64,000 nt of DNA from the NCBI RefSeq assembly GCF_007858255.1, contig NZ_VFEU01000023.1, positions 18,169-82,168 on the forward strand. The letters are read 5' to 3'. The DNA comes from Pseudomonas rhodesiae (GTDB taxonomy: Bacteria; Pseudomonadota; Gammaproteobacteria; Pseudomonadales; Pseudomonadaceae). Both the position numbers and the translations under genes were made by a program. The notes beneath the pieces are model-generated. The model ran no database searches, was not told where the DNA came from, and was given only the letters and a program-made list of their open reading frames with translations. Shown here one piece after another: positions 1 through 10,486 of the stretch. Position 1 is the stretch's first letter. Each line of letters begins with the position of its first letter.

Positions 1-8
1 GGGGAATT

Positions 9-737
9 ATGCACAGCGCTCACACCTTGCCTGTCGGACCCATCCGAGACGGCGCTCTGGACCTGCTCAAGTGGCTGGCGCTGTTCAGTATGGTGTTGGA
101 TCACCTGCGTTATGTCGGTTTGAGCCTGGACGGCCTGTACGTGCCGGGTCGGCTGGCGTTCCCGTGGTTTTGCCTGGCGATTGCGGCGAACCTGCACCGG
201 GTTCGCAACGCCCCGGTAACCGGTCAATGGCGCTACCTGGGCTGGTTGCTGCTGTTCAGCGTGATCAGCGAAGTGCCGTATCGCTTGTTTATCGAGGATG
301 CCGATACGTTGAACGTGTTGCCGACCCTCGCGCTGGGCCTGCTGGTTGCCCGAGGATGGCAGCAGAAGACGTTTATTGATCGAGGATTGGCGTTGATCGC
401 GGTCACGATAGCGGCGGTATTTTCAGCGCACTTAATGTTCGGTTTGTTGGGTGTATTGCTGCCGCTGGCGATGTTGCTGGTATTTCGCCGGCCTTGGTAT
501 TTCAGTGTGTTGCCAGGGTTGGTCTGCGTGGCCGCCAATCAATGGCAGATCCTGCTCAATAGCGGCACGCCGGTGGCGCTGTTGGGGCTGGTCGCGTGCC
601 TGATTGCGCCATGGGCGGGGTTGGTCTTATTGCGACATGCCCACAGCACCTCGCCGCCAGCAATGCGCCGCTGGGCCTACGCCCTGTATCCCACGCACTT
701 CCTCCTGCTGCTACTCCTGCGCCACATCATTGCCTAA
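9..737 (+). CDS. TraX family membrane protein
   Basis: A 242-aa polytopic inner-membrane protein of the TraX family, named after the F-plasmid pilin acetylation protein. The early block DLLKWLALFSMVLDHLRYVG followed by a PWFCLAIAANL segment is the family signature, and roughly eight hydrophobic segments follow, ending in a Leu-rich tail. Chromosomal pseudomonad copies are common and have no pilus genes beside them; here the neighbour is glyA, so a role in conjugation is not implied. A GGGGAA run sits just before the ATG. The true substrate (probably an acyl-transfer reaction on a surface molecule) cannot be read from sequence. The call covers family only. Confidence 0.85.
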   Translation: MHSAHTLPVGPIRDGALDLLKWLALFSMVLDHLRYVGLSLDGLYVPGRLAFPWFCLAIAANLHRVRNAPVTGQWRYLGWLLLFSVISEVPYRLFIEDADTLNVLPTLALGLLVARGWQQKTFIDRGLALIAVTIAAVFSAHLMFGLLGVLLPLAMLLVFRRPWYFSVLPGLVCVAANQWQILLNSGTPVALLGLVACLIAPWAGLVLLRHAHSTSPPAMRRWAYALYPTHFLLLLLLRHIIA

Positions 738-890
738 CCCCTCTCACATTTATTTGGTGTTGATTCGGTAATGTCGTAAACGCACCTTTGCGTGGCGTGC
801 GCAGGCATTTGACCTGTCTACGCCAGCCCTACCATCGCATCAAAGGGCCCTGCGAGGGCCTTAACAATACGAAAGGCTGGGAGAGACGCG

Positions 891-2144
<1,254 letters not shown>

Positions 2145-2166
2145 GCGCGGTATTGGAGTAATGACT

Positions 2167-3417
2167 ATGCAACGCTACTCGGGCTTCGGCCTCTTCAAGC
2201 ACTCACTCAGCCATCACGAAAACTGGCAGAAGATGTGGCGCACGCCGACCCCTAAAAAGGTGTACGACGTGGTCATCGTCGGCGGCGGCGGGCATGGTCT
2301 GGCGACCGCTTACTACCTGGCCAAGGAACACGGCATCACCAATGTGGCCGTGGTCGAGAAAGGCTGGCTGGGCGGCGGTAACACCGCGCGCAACACCACC
2401 ATCGTGCGTTCCAACTACCTGTGGGACGAGTCGGCGCACCTGTACGAACATGCGATGAAACTGTGGGAAGGCCTGTCCCAGGACCTGAACTACAACGTGA
2501 TGTTCTCCCAGCGTGGCGTCTATAACCTGTGCCACACCCTGCAGGACATCCGTGACTCAGAGCGCCGCGTCAGCGCCAACCGCCTCAATGGCGTGGATGG
2601 CGAACTGCTGAATGCCAAGCAAGTAGCCGACGAGATTCCGTACCTGGACTGCTCGAAAAACACCCGCTACCCGGTGCTCGGCGCCACCGTACAACGGCGT
2701 GGCGGCGTGGCCCGTCACGATGCCGTGGCCTGGGGCTTCGCCCGCGCCGCCGACGCCCTCGGTGTGGACTTGATCCAGCAAACCGAAGTGATCGGCTTCC
2801 GCAAGGAAAACGGCGTGTGCATCGGTGTGGAAACCAACAAGGGCTTTATCGGCGCCAAGCGCGTCGGTGTGGTCACTGCCGGTAACTCCGGTCACATGGC
2901 TTCGCTCGCCGGTTTCCGCCTGCCAATCGAATCCCACCCGCTGCAAGCGCTGGTGTCGGAGCCGATCAAGCCAATTATCGACAGCGTGATCATGTCCAAC
3001 GCCGTACACGGTTACATCAGCCAGTCCGACAAGGGCGACTTGGTGATCGGTGCCGGTATCGACGGTTACAACGGCTACGGCCAGCGCGGTTCGTACCCAG
3101 TGATCGAGCACACCATCCAGGCCATCGTCGAGATGTTCCCAGTGCTGTCGCGCGTACGCATGAACCGCCAGTGGGGCGGCATCGTCGACACCACCCCGGA
3201 TGCGTGCCCGATCATCTCCAAGACCCCGGTGCCAAACATGTTCTTCAACTGCGGTTGGGGCACCGGTGGCTTCAAGGCCACGCCGGGCTCAGGCAACGTG
3301 TTTGCCGCCAGCCTCGCCAAGGGTGAAATGCACCCATTGGCGGCACCTTTTTCCATCGACCGTTTCCACAACGGTGCGTTGATCGACGAACACGGCGCTG
3401 CCGCCGTCGCCCACTAA
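2167..3417 (+). CDS. soxB: Sarcosine oxidase, beta subunit
   Basis: A 416-aa flavoprotein subunit of heterotetrameric sarcosine oxidase, which converts sarcosine + O2 to glycine, H2O2 and, with THF, methylene-THF. A Rossmann dinucleotide motif (VVIVGGGGHGLATAYY, about residues 35-50) binds FAD, and the VARHDAVAW block holds H184, the equivalent of the histidine that carries covalent FMN in the family. The reading frame is open further upstream and an ATG also lies at 2161, but GGAG at 2155-2158 is 8 nt from the ATG at 2167 and only 2 nt from 2161, and the MQRYSGFGLFKHS start matches the family. It lies 22 nt after glyA and 15 nt before soxD. Confidence 0.96.
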   Translation: MQRYSGFGLFKHSLSHHENWQKMWRTPTPKKVYDVVIVGGGGHGLATAYYLAKEHGITNVAVVEKGWLGGGNTARNTTIVRSNYLWDESAHLYEHAMKLWEGLSQDLNYNVMFSQRGVYNLCHTLQDIRDSERRVSANRLNGVDGELLNAKQVADEIPYLDCSKNTRYPVLGATVQRRGGVARHDAVAWGFARAADALGVDLIQQTEVIGFRKENGVCIGVETNKGFIGAKRVGVVTAGNSGHMASLAGFRLPIESHPLQALVSEPIKPIIDSVIMSNAVHGYISQSDKGDLVIGAGIDGYNGYGQRGSYPVIEHTIQAIVEMFPVLSRVRMNRQWGGIVDTTPDACPIISKTPVPNMFFNCGWGTGGFKATPGSGNVFAASLAKGEMHPLAAPFSIDRFHNGALIDEHGAAAVAH

Positions 3418-3432
3418 CAGGAGAAATTCCCT

Positions 3433-3735
3433 ATGTTGCATATCTTCTGTCCTCACTGTGGCGAACTGCGCTCCGAAGAGGAATTCCACGCGTCCGGCCA
3501 AGCGCACATCCCGCGCCCGCTGGACCCCAACGCCTGCACCGACGAGCAGTGGGGCGACTACATGTTCTTCCGCGACAACCCCCGTGGCCTGCATCACGAG
3601 TTGTGGATTCACGCCGCCGGGTGCCGCCAGTATTTCAACGCGACCCGCGACACCGTGACCTACGAAATTCTTGAAACCTACAAGATTGGCGAGAAGCCGC
3701 AATTCACCGCCAAGGCTTCTGGAGAGAAGGTATGA
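3433..3735 (+). CDS. soxD: Sarcosine oxidase, delta subunit
   Basis: The 100-aa small subunit of heterotetrameric sarcosine oxidase. It carries the zinc-binding set expected of the family: C6 and C9 (FCPHCGE), H60 and C64 (WIHAAGC). The subunit is structural, holding zinc at the complex interface. An AGGAG sits just upstream, and its stop overlaps the soxA start by four bases (ATGA), indicating translational coupling. Confidence 0.96.
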   Translation: MLHIFCPHCGELRSEEEFHASGQAHIPRPLDPNACTDEQWGDYMFFRDNPRGLHHELWIHAAGCRQYFNATRDTVTYEILETYKIGEKPQFTAKASGEKV

Positions 3736-6700
3736 GCCAGATCAATCGCCTGTCCAACGGTGGCCGGATCGACCGTAACAAGGTCCTGACCTTCAGCTTC
3801 AACGGCCAGACCTACAAAGGCTTCGAAGGCGACACCCTGGCCGCCGCGTTGCTGGCCAACGGCGTCGATATCATTGGCCGCAGCTTCAAGTACTCGCGCC
3901 CTCGCGGCATCTTTGCCGCCGGTGCCGAAGAGCCGAACGCAGTGCTGCAGATCGGCGCGACCGAAGCCACCCAGGTTCCTAACGTACGCGCCACACAACA
4001 GGCGCTGTATCAAGGTTTGGTCGCCACCAGCACCAACGGCTGGCCGAGCGTCAACAACGACATGATGGGCATTCTCGGCAAGGTCGGCGGCAAGCTGATG
4101 CCGCCGGGTTTCTACTACAAAACCTTCATGTACCCGCAATCGTTCTGGATGACCTACGAGAAGTACATCCGCAAGGCCGCTGGCCTGGGCCGCTCGCCGA
4201 CCGAGAACGATCCGGACACCTACGACAACTTCAACCGTCACTGTGACGTGCTGGTGGTGGGCGCAGGCCCTGCCGGGCTGGCGGCGGCACTGGCGGCTGC
4301 GCGCAGCGGCGCCCGGGTGATCCTCGCCGATGAGCAGGAAGAGTTCGGTGGTTCGTTGCTCGACTCCCGCGAAAGCCTGGACGGCAAGCCCGCCAGCGAG
4401 TGGGTCGCCAGTGTGATCGCCGAATTGAAAAGCCTGCCGGACGTGGTGCTGCTGCCCCGCGCCACCGTCAACGGCTACCACGACCATAACTTCCTGACCA
4501 TTCACGAGCGCCTCACCGATCACCTCGGCGACCGTGCGCCGATCGGCGTGGTGCGCCAGCGCATTCACCGTGTGCGTGCCAAACGCGTGGTGTTGGCCAC
4601 CGGCGCGTGCGAGCGTCCGCTGGTGTACGGCAACAACGACGTGCCGGGCAACATGCTGGCCGGTGCGGTCTCCACGTACGTGCGCCGTTACGGCGTGGCA
4701 CCGGGTAAAAAATTGGTGCTGTCGACCAACAACGATCACGCCTACCGCGTGGCCTTGGACTGGTTCGACGCCGGCCTGGCCGTGGTAGCCGTCGCCGATG
4801 TGCGCCACAACCCACGCGGTGCACTGGTGGAAGAAGCCCGCGCCAAAGGTATCCGCATCCTCACCGGCAGCGCCGTGGTCGAAGCCCGTGGCACCAAGCG
4901 CGTGACCGCTGCGCGTGTCGCCGCGATTGACGTCAAGGCGCATAAAGTCACCAGCCCCGGCGAGTGGCTGGACTGCGACCTGGTGGCCAGCTCCGGCGGC
5001 TACAGCCCGGTGGTTCACCTGGCTTCGCACCTGGGCGGCAAGCCGATCTGGCGTGAAGACATTCTTGGTTTCGTCCCTGGCGAAGCGCCGCAGAAACGCG
5101 TGTGCGTCGGTGGTATCAACGGCGTCTACGGCCTCGGCGATTCCCTGGCCGATGGTTTCGAAGGGGGCGTGCGCGCCGCCAGCGAAGCCGGTTTCGCGCC
5201 GGTGGAAGGCACTCTGCCAAAGGCCCTGAGCCGTCTGGAAGAACCTACCCTGGCGATCTACCAGGTGCCGCACGACAAAGCGACCGCACGGGCGCCGAAG
5301 CAATTCGTCGACCTGCAGAACGACGTTACCGCTGCCGCCATCGAGCTGGCCACCCGCGAAGGCTTCGAGTCGGTCGAGCACGTCAAGCGCTACACCGCGC
5401 TGGGCTTCGGCACTGATCAGGGCAAGTTGGGCAACGTCAACGGCCTGGCTATCGCTGCGCGCTCGCTGAACGTGACCATCCCGCAGATGGGCACCACCAT
5501 GTTCCGTCCCAACTACACGCCGGTCACCTTCGGCGCCGTAGCGGGCCGGCACTGTGGGCATATCTTCGAACCCGTGCGCTACACCGCGCTGCACGCGTGG
5601 CACGTCAAGAATGGCGCCGAGTTCGAAGACGTCGGCCAGTGGAAACGTCCTTGGTACTTCCCGCGCAACGGTGAAGACCTGCACGCCGCGGTGAAACGCG
5701 AATGCCTGGCCGTGCGCGACAGCGTTGGCCTGTTGGATGCGTCCACCCTCGGCAAGATCGACATCCAGGGCCCGGACGCCCGTGAGTTCCTCAACCGCAT
5801 CTACACCAACGCCTGGACCAAGCTCGACGTGGGCAAGGCGCGCTACGGCCTGATGTGTAAGGAAGACGGCATGGTCTTCGACGACGGCGTGACCGCGTGC
5901 CTGGCCGACAACCACTTCCTGATGACCACCACCACCGGCGGCGCCGCCCGCGTGCTGCAGTGGCTGGAAATCTATCAGCAGACCGAATGGCCGGACCTCA
6001 AGGTGTACTTCACCTCGGTCACCGACCACTGGGCGACCATGACCCTGTCCGGCCCCAACAGCCGCAAGCTGCTGGCGGAAGTCACCGACATCGACCTGGA
6101 CAAGGACGGCTTCCCGTTCATGACCTGGAAAGAAGGTTTGGTGGGCGGTGTGCCGGCGCGGGTGTTCCGCATTTCGTTTACCGGTGAGCTGTCGTACGAA
6201 GTCAACGTGCAGGCCGACTACGCCATGGGCGTGCTGGAACAGATCGTCGCCGCCGGCAAGAAGTACAACCTGACTCCGTACGGCACCGAAACCATGCACG
6301 TACTGCGGGCCGAGAAGGGCTTCATCATCGTCGGCCAGGACACCGACGGCTCGATGACCCCGGACGACCTCAACATGGGCTGGTGCGTTGGCCGTACCAA
6401 ACCGTTCTCGTGGATCGGCTGGCGCGGCATGAACCGTGAAGACTGCGTGCGCGAAGAGCGCAAGCAACTGGTGGGCCTCAAGCCGATTGATCCTAAGGTG
6501 TGGCTGCCGGAGGGCGCGCAACTGGTGCTCGATCCGAAGCAGTCGATCCCGATGAAGATGGTTGGTCACGTCACCTCCAGCTACGCGCACAATTCCCTGG
6601 GCTATTCGTTTGCCATGGGCGTGGTGAAAGGCGGCTTGAAGCGCATCGGCGAACGGGTGTTCTCGCCCCAGGCCGATGGCAGCGTGATCGAGGCTGAGAT

Positions 6701-6749
6701 TGTGTCTTCGGTGTTCTTCGACCCGAAAGGTGATCGCCAGAACATTTGA
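3732..6749 (+). CDS. soxA: Sarcosine oxidase, alpha subunit
   Basis: A 1005-aa subunit with three parts: an N-terminal ferredoxin-like fold (about residues 10-100), a pyridine-nucleotide-disulfide-oxidoreductase-like region with a dinucleotide motif LVVGAGPAGLAAAL (about 173-187), and a C-terminal GcvT/aminomethyltransferase-like domain (about 610-1000) that passes the methyl-derived carbon to THF. Length is typical. It overlaps soxD by 4 nt. A REP doublet lies between its stop and soxG, which is unusual inside an operon. The very long open frame on the opposite strand is a GC-bias shadow, not a gene. Confidence 0.97.
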   Translation: MSQINRLSNGGRIDRNKVLTFSFNGQTYKGFEGDTLAAALLANGVDIIGRSFKYSRPRGIFAAGAEEPNAVLQIGATEATQVPNVRATQQALYQGLVATSTNGWPSVNNDMMGILGKVGGKLMPPGFYYKTFMYPQSFWMTYEKYIRKAAGLGRSPTENDPDTYDNFNRHCDVLVVGAGPAGLAAALAAARSGARVILADEQEEFGGSLLDSRESLDGKPASEWVASVIAELKSLPDVVLLPRATVNGYHDHNFLTIHERLTDHLGDRAPIGVVRQRIHRVRAKRVVLATGACERPLVYGNNDVPGNMLAGAVSTYVRRYGVAPGKKLVLSTNNDHAYRVALDWFDAGLAVVAVADVRHNPRGALVEEARAKGIRILTGSAVVEARGTKRVTAARVAAIDVKAHKVTSPGEWLDCDLVASSGGYSPVVHLASHLGGKPIWREDILGFVPGEAPQKRVCVGGINGVYGLGDSLADGFEGGVRAASEAGFAPVEGTLPKALSRLEEPTLAIYQVPHDKATARAPKQFVDLQNDVTAAAIELATREGFESVEHVKRYTALGFGTDQGKLGNVNGLAIAARSLNVTIPQMGTTMFRPNYTPVTFGAVAGRHCGHIFEPVRYTALHAWHVKNGAEFEDVGQWKRPWYFPRNGEDLHAAVKRECLAVRDSVGLLDASTLGKIDIQGPDAREFLNRIYTNAWTKLDVGKARYGLMCKEDGMVFDDGVTACLADNHFLMTTTTGGAARVLQWLEIYQQTEWPDLKVYFTSVTDHWATMTLSGPNSRKLLAEVTDIDLDKDGFPFMTWKEGLVGGVPARVFRISFTGELSYEVNVQADYAMGVLEQIVAAGKKYNLTPYGTETMHVLRAEKGFIIVGQDTDGSMTPDDLNMGWCVGRTKPFSWIGWRGMNREDCVREERKQLVGLKPIDPKVWLPEGAQLVLDPKQSIPMKMVGHVTSSYAHNSLGYSFAMGVVKGGLKRIGERVFSPQADGSVIEAEIVSSVFFDPKGDRQNI

Positions 6750-6766
6750 TAGACCGAGGCGCCTGT

Positions 6767-6831
6767 ATCGGGGGCAAGCCCCCTCCCACAGGGAAATGCT
6801 TTCCAAATGTGGGAGGGGGCTTGCCCCCGAT
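6767..6831. repeat. REP doublet (REPIN) inside the sox operon
   Basis: Two inverted copies of the pseudomonad REP core (ATCGGGGGCAAGCCCCCTCC and its reverse complement GGAGGGGGCTTGCCCCCGAT) flank about 25 bp of spacer. It lies between soxA and soxG, where it could fold in the mRNA and lower downstream expression or protect upstream message; that effect is inference. Confidence 0.9.
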
Positions 6832-6871
6832 AAGGCCAGAACAGTCACCCCAGAATTCAAACAGGTGCTTT

Positions 6872-7504
6872 ATGACAGCAGCCAATGTGTACCAACAACG
6901 CCCCACTACCGGCGCCAAGGCCGAGTCGTCGCTGCACCATGCCGACCTCGCCAGCCTGGTCGGTAAGGGCCGCAAGAACGCCGGTGTGACCGTGCGCGAA
7001 AAGAAACTGCTCGGCCACCTGACCATTCGTGGCGATGGCCACGATGCCGCGTTCGCCGCCGGCGTGCACAAGGCCCTGGGCATCGAATTGCCCGGCGCCC
7101 TGCAAGTTATCGTCAAAGGCGAAACCAGCCTGCAATGGCTCGGCCCGGATGAGTGGCTGTTGGTGGTGCCGAGCGGTGAGGAATTCGCCGCAGAGCAGAA
7201 CCTGCGTGCCGCGCTGGGCGACCTACATATTCAGGTGGTCAACGTCAGCGGCGGCCAGCAGATCCTCGAACTCAGCGGCCCGAACGTGCGCGATGTGCTG
7301 ATGAAATCCACCAGCTACGACGTGCACCCCAATAATTTCCCAGTGGGCAAAGCGGTAGGCACGGTGTTCGCCAAGTCGCAACTGGTGATCCGCCATACCG
7401 CCGAAGACACCTGGGAGCTGGTGATCCGTCGCAGCTTCTCGGATTACTGGTGGTTGTGGTTGCAGGATGCCTCGGCGGAATTCGGCCTGAGTGTCCAAGC
7501 CTGA
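6872..7504 (+). CDS. soxG: Sarcosine oxidase, gamma subunit
   Basis: The 210-aa gamma subunit, a GcvT-fold protein without its own catalytic centre that packs on the other subunits (known of the family). Recognisable blocks are LGPDEWLLVVP, QILELSGPNVRDVLMKSTSYDVHP and the C-terminal RRSFSDYWWLWLQDA. The frame is open upstream through the REP element, but the ATG at 6872 (MTAANVYQQ) gives the normal length. It is followed by purU after 10 nt. Confidence 0.95.
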   Translation: MTAANVYQQRPTTGAKAESSLHHADLASLVGKGRKNAGVTVREKKLLGHLTIRGDGHDAAFAAGVHKALGIELPGALQVIVKGETSLQWLGPDEWLLVVPSGEEFAAEQNLRAALGDLHIQVVNVSGGQQILELSGPNVRDVLMKSTSYDVHPNNFPVGKAVGTVFAKSQLVIRHTAEDTWELVIRRSFSDYWWLWLQDASAEFGLSVQA

Positions 7505-7514
7505 GGAATAACCC

Positions 7515-8372
7515 ATGAGCCGCGCACCCGATACATGGATTTTGACCGCCGACTGCCCCAGCGTGCTCGGCACGGTGGACGCGGTCACCCGCTACCTGTT
7601 CGAGCAGGGCTGCTACGTCACCGAGCACCATTCGTTCGATGACCGCCTCTCGGGCCGGTTTTTCATTCGCGTGGAATTCCGCCAGCCCGACGGGTTCGAC
7701 GAGCAAGCCTTTCGCGATGGGCTGGCTGCGCGGGGCGAAGCGTTTGGCATGATCTTCGAGCTGACGGCACCGAACTACCGGCCAAAGGTAGTGATCATGG
7801 TGTCCAAGGCCGATCACTGCCTGAATGATCTGCTGTACCGCCAGCGTATCGGCCAATTGTCGATGGACGTGGTGGCGGTGGTGTCAAACCACCCCGATCT
7901 CAAGCCATTGGCCGACTGGCATCAGATTCCCTACTACCATTTCCCCCTCGACCCCAACGACAAACCGTCCCAGGAGCGTCAGGTGTGGCAAGTGGTGGAA
8001 GACACCGGTGCCGAACTGGTGATTCTTGCGCGCTATATGCAAGTGCTGTCGCCGGAGCTGTGCCGCAAGCTCGATGGCAAGGCCATCAACATTCACCACT
8101 CGTTGCTGCCGGGGTTCAAGGGCGCCAAGCCGTATCACCAGGCGTACAACAAGGGCGTGAAACTGGTGGGCGCCACTGCGCATTACATCAACAACGACCT
8201 GGACGAAGGCCCGATCATCGCCCAGGGCGTGGAGGTGGTGGATCACAGCCACTATCCCGAGGATTTGATTGCCAAGGGCCGCGATATTGAAGGGCTGACA
8301 CTGGCCCGGGCGGTTGGGTATCACATTGAGCGGCGGGTGTTCTTGAATGCCAATAGGACAGTGGTGCTATGA
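7515..8372 (+). CDS. purU: Formyltetrahydrofolate deformylase
   Basis: A 285-aa enzyme that hydrolyses 10-formyl-THF to THF and formate, balancing the folate pool filled by sarcosine oxidation. An N-terminal ACT domain (about 8-85, starting WILTADCPSVLGTVDAV) is followed by a formyltransferase-fold domain (about 90-275) with HHSLLPGFKGAKPYHQAY and GATAHYINNDLDEGPII, which hold the catalytic His and Asp. It starts 10 nt after soxG with a GAGGAAT ribosome site and is probably co-transcribed. A REP doublet follows its stop. Confidence 0.96.
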   Translation: MSRAPDTWILTADCPSVLGTVDAVTRYLFEQGCYVTEHHSFDDRLSGRFFIRVEFRQPDGFDEQAFRDGLAARGEAFGMIFELTAPNYRPKVVIMVSKADHCLNDLLYRQRIGQLSMDVVAVVSNHPDLKPLADWHQIPYYHFPLDPNDKPSQERQVWQVVEDTGAELVILARYMQVLSPELCRKLDGKAINIHHSLLPGFKGAKPYHQAYNKGVKLVGATAHYINNDLDEGPIIAQGVEVVDHSHYPEDLIAKGRDIEGLTLARAVGYHIERRVFLNANRTVVL

Positions 8373-8380
8373 CTGCCGCT

Positions 8381-8452
8381 ATCGGGGGCAAGCCCCCTCC
8401 CACAGTTGAATGCGTACACAAATCAAAATGTGGGAGGGGGCTTGCCCCCGAT
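8381..8452. repeat. REP doublet (REPIN)
   Basis: Head-to-head REP copies, ATCGGGGGCAAGCCCCCTCC and the inverse GGGGGCTTGCCCCCGAT, separated by about 30 bp. It lies between purU and fdhA. Confidence 0.9.
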
Positions 8453-8558
8453 GAGGCCCTGACAAACAACACAAGCAACAGCATCTGTACCCGAGCACTT
8501 AACGCGCTGCCCATTTGACGGCAACGCAGTTCCATAAAAACAACAGCGAGGTGAAAGC

Positions 8559-9758
8559 ATGTCTGGTAATCGTGGTGTCGTGTATCTCGGCAACGGCAAG
8601 GTCGAAGTACAGAAAATCGACTATCCCAAAATGCAGGACCCCCGTGGCAGGAAGATCGAGCACGGCGTCATCCTGCGCGTGGTCTCCACCAATATCTGCG
8701 GCTCCGACCAACACATGGTGCGCGGCCGTACCACTGCCCAGACCGGCCTGGTGCTCGGTCACGAAATCACCGGTGAAGTGATCGAGAAGGGCAGCGACGT
8801 CGAAAACCTGAAAATCGGCGACTTGGTTTCCGTCCCCTTCAACGTGGCTTGCGGGCGCTGCCGTTCCTGCAAAGAGCAACACACCGGCGTGTGCCTGACC
8901 GTCAACCCGGCCCGTGCCGGTGGCGCCTATGGCTACGTCGACATGGGCGACTGGACTGGCGGCCAGGCCGAGTACGTGCTGGTGCCGTACGCCGACTTCA
9001 ACCTGCTCAAACTGCCGGACCGCGACAAGGCCATGGAGAAAATCCGCGACCTGACCTGCCTCTCCGACATTCTGCCGACGGGCTACCACGGCGCGGTGAC
9101 GGCGGGCGTTGGCCCAGGCAGCACCGTGTACATCGCTGGTGCCGGCCCGGTTGGCCTGGCCGCTGCTGCGTCGGCACGTCTGCTGGGTGCGGCGGTGGTG
9201 ATCGTCGGTGACGTCAACTCCATCCGCCTGGCCCACGCCAAGGCCCAGGGTTTTGAAGTAGTGGACCTGTCCACCGATACGCCGCTGCACGAACAGATCG
9301 CCGCGTTGCTGGGCGAGCCGGAAGTGGACTGCGCGGTCGACTGCGTGGGCTTTGAAGCGCGCGGCCATGGCCACGATGGCGTCAAGGCAGAGGCTCCGGC
9401 CACCGTACTCAACTCGTTGATGGGCGTAGTGCGCGTAGCGGGCAAGATCGGTATCCCGGGCCTGTACGTCACCGAAGATCCGGGTGCCGTCGACGCCGCC
9501 GCGAAAATGGGCAGCCTGAGCATCCGTTTCGGCCTGGGTTGGGCCAAATCCCACAGCTTCCACACCGGCCAGACCCCGGTGATGAAGTACAACCGCCAGC
9601 TGATGCAGGCGATCATGTGGGACCGCATCAACATCGCCGAGATCGTCGGCGTGCAGGTGATCAGCCTGGACGACGCACCACGGGGCTACGGCGAGTTCGA
9701 TGCGGGCGTGCCGAAGAAGTTTGTGATTGATCCGCACAAGTTGTTCAGCGCGGCGTAA
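8559..9758 (+). CDS. fdhA: Glutathione-independent formaldehyde dehydrogenase
   Basis: A 399-aa zinc- and NAD-dependent medium-chain dehydrogenase that oxidises formaldehyde to formate without glutathione (P. putida type). Catalytic zinc ligands are C47 (NICGSDQH) and H68 (LGHEI); the structural-zinc cysteines are C98, C101, C104 and C112; a dinucleotide motif AGAGPVGLAAAA lies near residue 190. It sits downstream of soxA-purU, consistent with removing formaldehyde released when sarcosine is oxidised without enough THF. A GCGAGGTG site precedes the ATG. Its 186-bp upstream gap contains a REPIN and could hold its own promoter. Confidence 0.95.
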   Translation: MSGNRGVVYLGNGKVEVQKIDYPKMQDPRGRKIEHGVILRVVSTNICGSDQHMVRGRTTAQTGLVLGHEITGEVIEKGSDVENLKIGDLVSVPFNVACGRCRSCKEQHTGVCLTVNPARAGGAYGYVDMGDWTGGQAEYVLVPYADFNLLKLPDRDKAMEKIRDLTCLSDILPTGYHGAVTAGVGPGSTVYIAGAGPVGLAAAASARLLGAAVVIVGDVNSIRLAHAKAQGFEVVDLSTDTPLHEQIAALLGEPEVDCAVDCVGFEARGHGHDGVKAEAPATVLNSLMGVVRVAGKIGIPGLYVTEDPGAVDAAAKMGSLSIRFGLGWAKSHSFHTGQTPVMKYNRQLMQAIMWDRINIAEIVGVQVISLDDAPRGYGEFDAGVPKKFVIDPHKLFSAA

Positions 9759-9782
9759 AACCCAGGCACAGCAAGAGCCAAA

Positions 9783-9873
9783 TGTGGGAGGGGGCTTGCC
9801 CCCGATGGTATTGATTCAGTCAGTAAACAGGTGACTGAATCGACGCCATCGGGGGCGAGCCCCCTCTCACATT
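9783..9873. repeat. REP pair with internal hairpin
   Basis: REP copies here point the opposite way from the neighbouring doublets (TGTGGGAGGGGGCTTGCC first, then GGGGGCGAGCCCCCTCTCACA). The spacer itself contains an inverted repeat (GATTCAGTCA ... TGACTGAATC), so the unit could form one extended cruciform. It lies between fdhA and the convergent small gene and may act as a bidirectional terminator. Confidence 0.85.
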
Positions 9874-9892
9874 GGCTTGTGGTATTGGGATA

Positions 9893-10351
9893 TCAGCGGT
9901 TGGCCAGTGCGCCCTGATAGACAGTGGGCCCGGTCGGTTGTTTGCTCACCGAGCCGCCTTTGGTTTCCGAACTCACCATCAACTCCACCGGTTTGCTGAT
10001 GGACGCTTGCTGGCGTGGGTTCAGGCCGATAATGCCTTTGCCGTCCTCCGGCAACAGGCCCAGGGAGATCGGCGTGCCGTCTTTGGGAATCGCCCACAGT
10101 TCCAGGCTCTTGTCCGGCTCTGCGGCGGCGGCGGCGATGGGTTGCACTTCCAGGTAGTCTTTGTGCGCCATGATTTGCGCGGCCGGCTGCTGGGTGGTGG
10201 TCACCAGGGTGGCAGCGGATTTGACGCTGTCCTGGGTGTAGATCGCGCCGCCGATACCGGCAACCACCACGACACAGGCACCGATGAACAGGCGAGGGCG
10301 GCTCCAGAATGGAGGCTTGTGCTCAATCACTTGGGGTTTGATCGCAGTCAT
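9893..10351 (-). CDS. Orphan RskA-type C-terminal domain protein
   Basis: A 152-aa protein with one N-terminal membrane segment (RPRLFIGACVVVVAGIGGA) and a periplasmic part matching the C-terminal domain of RskA/anti-sigma-K proteins (SLELWAIPKDGTPISLGLLP ... QPTGPTVYQGAL). The cytoplasmic sigma-binding N-terminal half normal for the family is missing, and no ECF sigma gene lies beside it. The frame is open to 10429, but AGGAAGAG lies just before the ATG at 10351, so the short form is favoured. It may be a degraded or minimal anti-sigma protein; it might not regulate a sigma factor at all. Confidence 0.75.
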   Translation of the reverse strand: MTAIKPQVIEHKPPFWSRPRLFIGACVVVVAGIGGAIYTQDSVKSAATLVTTTQQPAAQIMAHKDYLEVQPIAAAAAEPDKSLELWAIPKDGTPISLGLLPEDGKGIIGLNPRQQASISKPVELMVSSETKGGSVSKQPTGPTVYQGALANR

Positions 10352-10486
10352 AAGTCTCTTCCTGACAAATTTTGTAGTCAGTTCATGGACTCGCTTAGGC
10401 CGGATCGGTTCCTCCCTGGCTCGGAACAACCGACCGGTTACCCAGTCAAAAACCTGCTTTCGCCCCTACATCCTGAGGTTGTATCC

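Noticed and set aside
738..890. A glycine riboswitch upstream of glyA
   Set aside because: The 153-bp gap lacks the paired aptamer architecture and conserved cores expected; only an ordinary ribosome site is seen.
3678..6860. A 1060-codon open frame on the minus strand across soxA
   Set aside because: It is fully antisense to the well-supported soxA gene. Its translation is His/Gly/Val-rich without family motifs, and such frames are expected opposite GC-rich pseudomonad genes.
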